Shown here: positions 13,353 through 16,397 of the stretch, piece after piece
Layout: every line of letters begins with the position of its first letter
Numbering within the stretch: the stretch's first letter is position 1
Source: an uncultured Ruminococcus sp.
Lineage (GTDB): Bacteria; Bacillota; Clostridia; Oscillospirales; Acutalibacteraceae
Length of the DNA stretch: 16,397 nucleotides
Assembly (NCBI GenBank): GCA_902767285.1
Contig: CACXHC010000075.1
Coordinates: 1 to 16,397 of the forward strand
Direction of reading: 5' to 3'
Program-made: the position numbers and the translations under genes
Notes under the pieces: generated by a model
Told to the model about the DNA's origin: nothing
The model's input: only the letters and a program-made list of their open reading frames with translations
Databases searched by the model: none

Positions 13353-16256
13353 ATGAAAACACCCAAGGCTTTATTGTCTGCTATTCTTGCAGCGGCTTTG
13401 CTCACATCGGCGGTATTGCCGGCAACCGCAGCTGATTCTTCTGTCGCTTCAAAGGCAACGGCAGAAGTGCAGACATCAAGTGCAGATGCGTCCACCTTCT
13501 CATGGGATAACGCAACTGTGTATTTCTTACTTATCGACCGTTTTAAGAACGGAGATACTTCAAACGATAATGCATACGGCCGTATGAAAACCGTTGCAGG
13601 CAGTGATTGGGCTACTTTCCACGGAGGCGACTTCGCCGGAATTACTCAGGAGATCGAAGCAGGATATTTTGACGATCTCGGTGTAAACGCAATTTGGCTT
13701 ACAGCTCCTTACGAGCAGCTCCACGGCTATATTCTCGGCGATGGTTTTGCACACTATTCTTATCATGGATATTATGTTACCGACTACACAGAGGCAGATG
13801 CCAACTACGGAACAAAAGAAGAGTTTAAGAAACTCGTAGACACCGCTCATGCACACGGTATCCGTATCATCATGGATATAGTTATGAACCATGCCGGATA
13901 CAACAACATGATCGACATGAACGATTATGGTTATGGTACACTTCTTCCGGGTTGGCAAGATGTTTATAACTCCGGCAATCTCAAATCGTATCATGATTAT
14001 ATCGACTATACGACAAATGATTGGCTCACATGGTGGGGACCTGACTGGATTCGTTCGGGACTTCCGGGATACTCCGAGGGTGGTAACGATGAATGCACAC
14101 GTTCGCTGACAGGTTTGCCCGATTTCAAAACAGAGCAGACAAGTCAGGTAGGTATTCCGAAATTCTTGCAGACAAAGTGGCAGAAAGAAGGAACACTCTC
14201 GGCTAAACAATCAAAATATGGTTCTTCCAACACTGTAACAGGATATATTTCATCATGGCTCACAGAGTGGGTAAGAGAGTTCGGCGTTGACGGTTTCCGT
14301 TGCGACACCGCTAAGCACGTTGAATTTGGTTCTTGGAAACAGCTCAAAGATGCAGGTGTTGCAGCTCTTAAGGAGTGGAAATCCAAAAACGATGCACTTG
14401 ACGATCTCGATTTCTGGATGACAGGTGAGTGCTGGGATCACAACCTTGGTTACGGATATGACGGATATTATACTCAGGGCGGCTTTGACTCGATGATCAA
14501 CTTCGAAACTCAGGGCGGCGGACTTCTTGCAGAAGGCAAGCTTGCCGGAGTATATCAGAATTACGCAGATTCTATCAACACAAACGATAAATTCAATCAG
14601 TTGTCTTATATTTCATCTCACGACTCGACACTTGCAAGAGGCGACCTTTATCATCTTGGTTCTGCACTTCTTATGCTTCCGGGCGGAGTTCAGATTTACT
14701 ACGGTGATGAAACAAACAGACCTTTGGCAACAGGCGGCGGATTCGATGGCAACGGCGGTGCAGGTCACTCACTCAGAAGCGACATGAACTGGAACAGCAT
14801 TGATGAAGGCGTTCTTGCTCACTGGCAGAAAGTCGGCACATTCAGAAATCATCACGTTGCAGTTGGTGCAGGTGCAAACACAGCTCTTACAGCATCAGCA
14901 GGTACAGCATTCGCAAGAACATATTCAAAGGGCGGCGTTGATGACAAGATAGTTGCAGTTGTAGACGCAGGCTCAGGCTCAGACGTTACAATCGATGTAT
15001 CAGGTATTTTTGAGGACGGTACAACTCTCGTCAATACTTATGATGAAACAACAGATACAGTTTCCGGTGGCACAGTTACATTCAGCTCCGGCGAACATGG
15101 AACAATCCTTCTTGAGGCAGGAGCTGCTGATTCCGTAAGAGTTTCTGTAAAAGGCAAGTCCGGTTTTGATACAACAACAGACCTTAGTGTTAGCATGGAG
15201 GGTATTGATTCCGCAACACTCACAATTGATGGCGTTAAGAAGATCACAGTTAAAGACGGCGATGTTGTTACAGTAGGCGATCACGCTTATCCCGGCGACA
15301 CAGTTGTTGTAACTCTTGAGTACACACACCCCGAAAAAGGTGCTATAACAAAGACATTCAAATACACAAAGAACAGCGATGGCACAGGTTCTTCACGTTC
15401 CGACAAAGCAATTGTTCACGTTAAGACAAGCATTTCCAGTGCAAACATCTACGCATGGCAGGGTGACGGCACATCGGCTCAGAAACTCGTAGGAGCATGG
15501 CCGGGCAAATCGCTCAGCACAAAAGACGATGACGGTTGGTTTGTGGAAAGCCTCAGCGATTCAACAGACGCTTATAACATTATTATAAACGGTGCAGGTC
15601 AGACAAAAGACATCACCGGTTTGAAGGGCGAAACATGGGTTATCGTAAAAGACGACTATTCGTTCTCGACATATTCTGATAAAGCATCTGCATACGAAGC
15701 AGCAGGCACACCGCTTCCGGCATCTGATTTTGAGAACCTCAAGACAGTATGTAAAGAGATAAAACTTCTTGACACAGCAGGCTATTCGGCAGAAAGCTAC
15801 AAAGCAGCTATGGCAAAAGTTGACGAGGCTGATAAGCTCATAGCACAGGGCGAAGATAAAGCAGACGCAGCAGCAGTTACAGCTATGTACAAAGAAGTTC
15901 TCGCAGCTAAACAGGCTCTTGTTGAAGGCAAATTGCCCGAAACAGATTCAGATAAGCCCGTTGTAACTGATTCGGATAAACCTGTTGAAACAGACTCCGA
16001 CAAACCCGTTGAAACAGACTCTGACAAACCTGTTGAAACAGATTCCGATATACCTACTCCCTCGGACAAAGGCGATATTAACTCTGACGGCAAAGTAACA
16101 CTCCGTGATGCGACATTGGCTCAGAAGCACGCTGTTGGTCTTACAAAGCTCACAGCAGAGCAGATCACAGCCGGCGACATGAACGGCGACAACGCTGTTA
16201 CACTTGTTGATGCTTATGCTATTCAGGTAAAGGCTAACATTCAGTACAGAAAATAA
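13353..16256 (+). CDS. Secreted dockerin-bearing GH13 alpha-amylase with CBM26-like module
   Basis: This 967-residue secreted enzyme should hydrolyse alpha-1,4 bonds of starch. In order it has a signal peptide (1-26, likely cut at ATA/AD); a GH13 catalytic domain (about 48-520) with region I D175-IVMNH, nucleophile D318 (FRCDTAKH), acid/base E359 (TGECWDH) and H423-D424 (SSHDST); a beta domain (to about 590); an Ig-like region (about 592-682); and a CBM26-like starch-binding module (about 685-775, IYAWQGDG, WPGK, DGWFVESL). Then come a FIVAR-like helical module (about 787-854), a TDSDKP linker (863-902) and a type I dockerin (907-967) with calcium loops DINSDGKVTLRD and DMNGDNAVTLVD. Segments such as TFHGGD, WLTAPYEQLHG and HYSYHGYYVTDYT resemble E. 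coli MalS (GH13_19). The dockerin implies attachment to a cohesin scaffold, as in amylosomes. Confidence 0.95.
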   Translation: MKTPKALLSAILAAALLTSAVLPATAADSSVASKATAEVQTSSADASTFSWDNATVYFLLIDRFKNGDTSNDNAYGRMKTVAGSDWATFHGGDFAGITQEIEAGYFDDLGVNAIWLTAPYEQLHGYILGDGFAHYSYHGYYVTDYTEADANYGTKEEFKKLVDTAHAHGIRIIMDIVMNHAGYNNMIDMNDYGYGTLLPGWQDVYNSGNLKSYHDYIDYTTNDWLTWWGPDWIRSGLPGYSEGGNDECTRSLTGLPDFKTEQTSQVGIPKFLQTKWQKEGTLSAKQSKYGSSNTVTGYISSWLTEWVREFGVDGFRCDTAKHVEFGSWKQLKDAGVAALKEWKSKNDALDDLDFWMTGECWDHNLGYGYDGYYTQGGFDSMINFETQGGGLLAEGKLAGVYQNYADSINTNDKFNQLSYISSHDSTLARGDLYHLGSALLMLPGGVQIYYGDETNRPLATGGGFDGNGGAGHSLRSDMNWNSIDEGVLAHWQKVGTFRNHHVAVGAGANTALTASAGTAFARTYSKGGVDDKIVAVVDAGSGSDVTIDVSGIFEDGTTLVNTYDETTDTVSGGTVTFSSGEHGTILLEAGAADSVRVSVKGKSGFDTTTDLSVSMEGIDSATLTIDGVKKITVKDGDVVTVGDHAYPGDTVVVTLEYTHPEKGAITKTFKYTKNSDGTGSSRSDKAIVHVKTSISSANIYAWQGDGTSAQKLVGAWPGKSLSTKDDDGWFVESLSDSTDAYNIIINGAGQTKDITGLKGETWVIVKDDYSFSTYSDKASAYEAAGTPLPASDFENLKTVCKEIKLLDTAGYSAESYKAAMAKVDEADKLIAQGEDKADAAAVTAMYKEVLAAKQALVEGKLPETDSDKPVVTDSDKPVETDSDKPVETDSDKPVETDSDIPTPSDKGDINSDGKVTLRDATLAQKHAVGLTKLTAEQITAGDMNGDNAVTLVDAYAIQVKANIQYRK
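15939..16058 (+). repeat. 24-bp tandem repeats encoding the ETDSDKPV linker
   Basis: Five consecutive 24-bp units encode ETDSDKPV-type octapeptides (the second begins VTDSDKPV, the last ends in DIPT). Synonymous third positions vary between units. This gives a flexible acidic linker between the helical module and the dockerin. Confidence 0.9.
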
Positions 16257-16273
16257 TATGTAAATAGATTTTC

Positions 16274-16331
16274 TTGGGGAAACCTTTTTTTGAAAAAAAA
16301 GGTTTCACCAAACCCTTTCTAAAAAAACTTT
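16274..16331 (-). repeat. Palindromic repeat after the amylase (copy 4, inverted)
   Basis: TTGGGGAAACC-T7 (16274-16291), G, then A8-GGTTTCACCAA (16293-16311) form an inverted repeat with one mismatch, followed by ACCCTTTCTAAAAAAACTTTT. On the minus strand this is the same AAAGTTTTTTT-AGAAAGGGTTTGG lead and stem as the copy at 8883-8938. It lies 17 nt past the amylase stop, so it probably ends that transcript. Confidence 0.85.
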
Positions 16332-16368
16332 TATTATTCATATTACTAAATACAATAACAACAAATCC

Positions 16369-16385
16369 GGCAGGCGGTGCCTGCC
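16369..16385. repeat. GC-rich hairpin at the window edge
   Basis: GGCAGGC/GCCTGCC is a perfect 7-bp stem with a GGT loop. It follows an ACAAATCC segment also seen at 8826-8833. The window ends 12 bases later, so its context is incomplete. Confidence 0.5.
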
Positions 16386-16397
16386 CCCGATTCGCAC

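Noticed and set aside
13346-13438. Out-of-frame ATG 7 nt before the amylase start, opening a frame of about 30 codons
   Set aside because: It is too close to AAAGGA for efficient initiation, and the product is a frame-shifted shadow of the signal peptide region.
15939-16058. Short regular repeats that could suggest a CRISPR array
   Set aside because: The units are contiguous 24-bp in-frame copies without spacers and encode a protein linker.

Overview
This window reads as ordinary chromosome of an AT-rich, anaerobic, spore-forming Firmicute of the Ruminococcus/Oscillospiraceae type. Three things point there: dipicolinate synthase genes (endospores), a secreted alpha-amylase ending in a type I dockerin after an acidic TDSDKP linker (the amylosome pattern known from Ruminococcus bromii and relatives), and intergenic palindromes built from T-tract/A-tract arms. 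The species assignment is inference. No phage, IS, CRISPR, tRNA or rRNA was seen.

Layout. (1) 1-640: rplS (ribosomal protein L19) on the minus strand, with its promoter, a structured leader and a terminator. (2) 671-3144: a queuosine-precursor operon queD-queE-folE-queC behind a near-consensus promoter, a candidate preQ1-type riboswitch and an intrinsic terminator. (3) 3226-6064: queF, which completes the GTP to preQ1 route, with its own promoter and followed closely by a RecD2-type helicase. (4) 6128-7536, minus strand: dpaB and dpaA (dipicolinate synthase), overlapping by 4 bp behind a sigma-K-like promoter. (5) 7647-8573: a divergent flagellin lysine-N-methylase family gene with no flagellar neighbours. 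(6) 8574-8956: a repeat-filled gap holding a tandem duplication of about 139 bp. (7) 8957-11791, minus strand: a PflX-type radical SAM gene and glutamine-dependent NAD synthetase as an operon with a clear promoter. (8) 11981-12187, minus strand: a small Cys-rich protein, divergent from pgeF (peptidoglycan editing factor, 12274-13101). (9) 13192-16256: a strong extended -10 promoter and a 967-residue secreted amylase with signal peptide, MalS-like GH13 domain, beta domains, CBM26-like starch-binding module, helical module, TDSDKP repeat linker and dockerin.

How the genes work together. FolE, QueD, QueE, QueC and QueF convert GTP stepwise to preQ1 for queuosine tRNA modification, and the leader element would allow feedback by preQ1. 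DpaA/DpaB make the calcium-chelating spore-core metabolite. The amylase would dock through its dockerin onto a cohesin scaffold not present here. The rest is housekeeping.

The most distinctive non-coding feature is a family of at least seven terminator-like palindromes sharing an AAAGTTTTTT-type flank. One copy supplies the C-terminus and stop codon of QueC, one sits inside the queF leader, and two lie in the tandem duplication.
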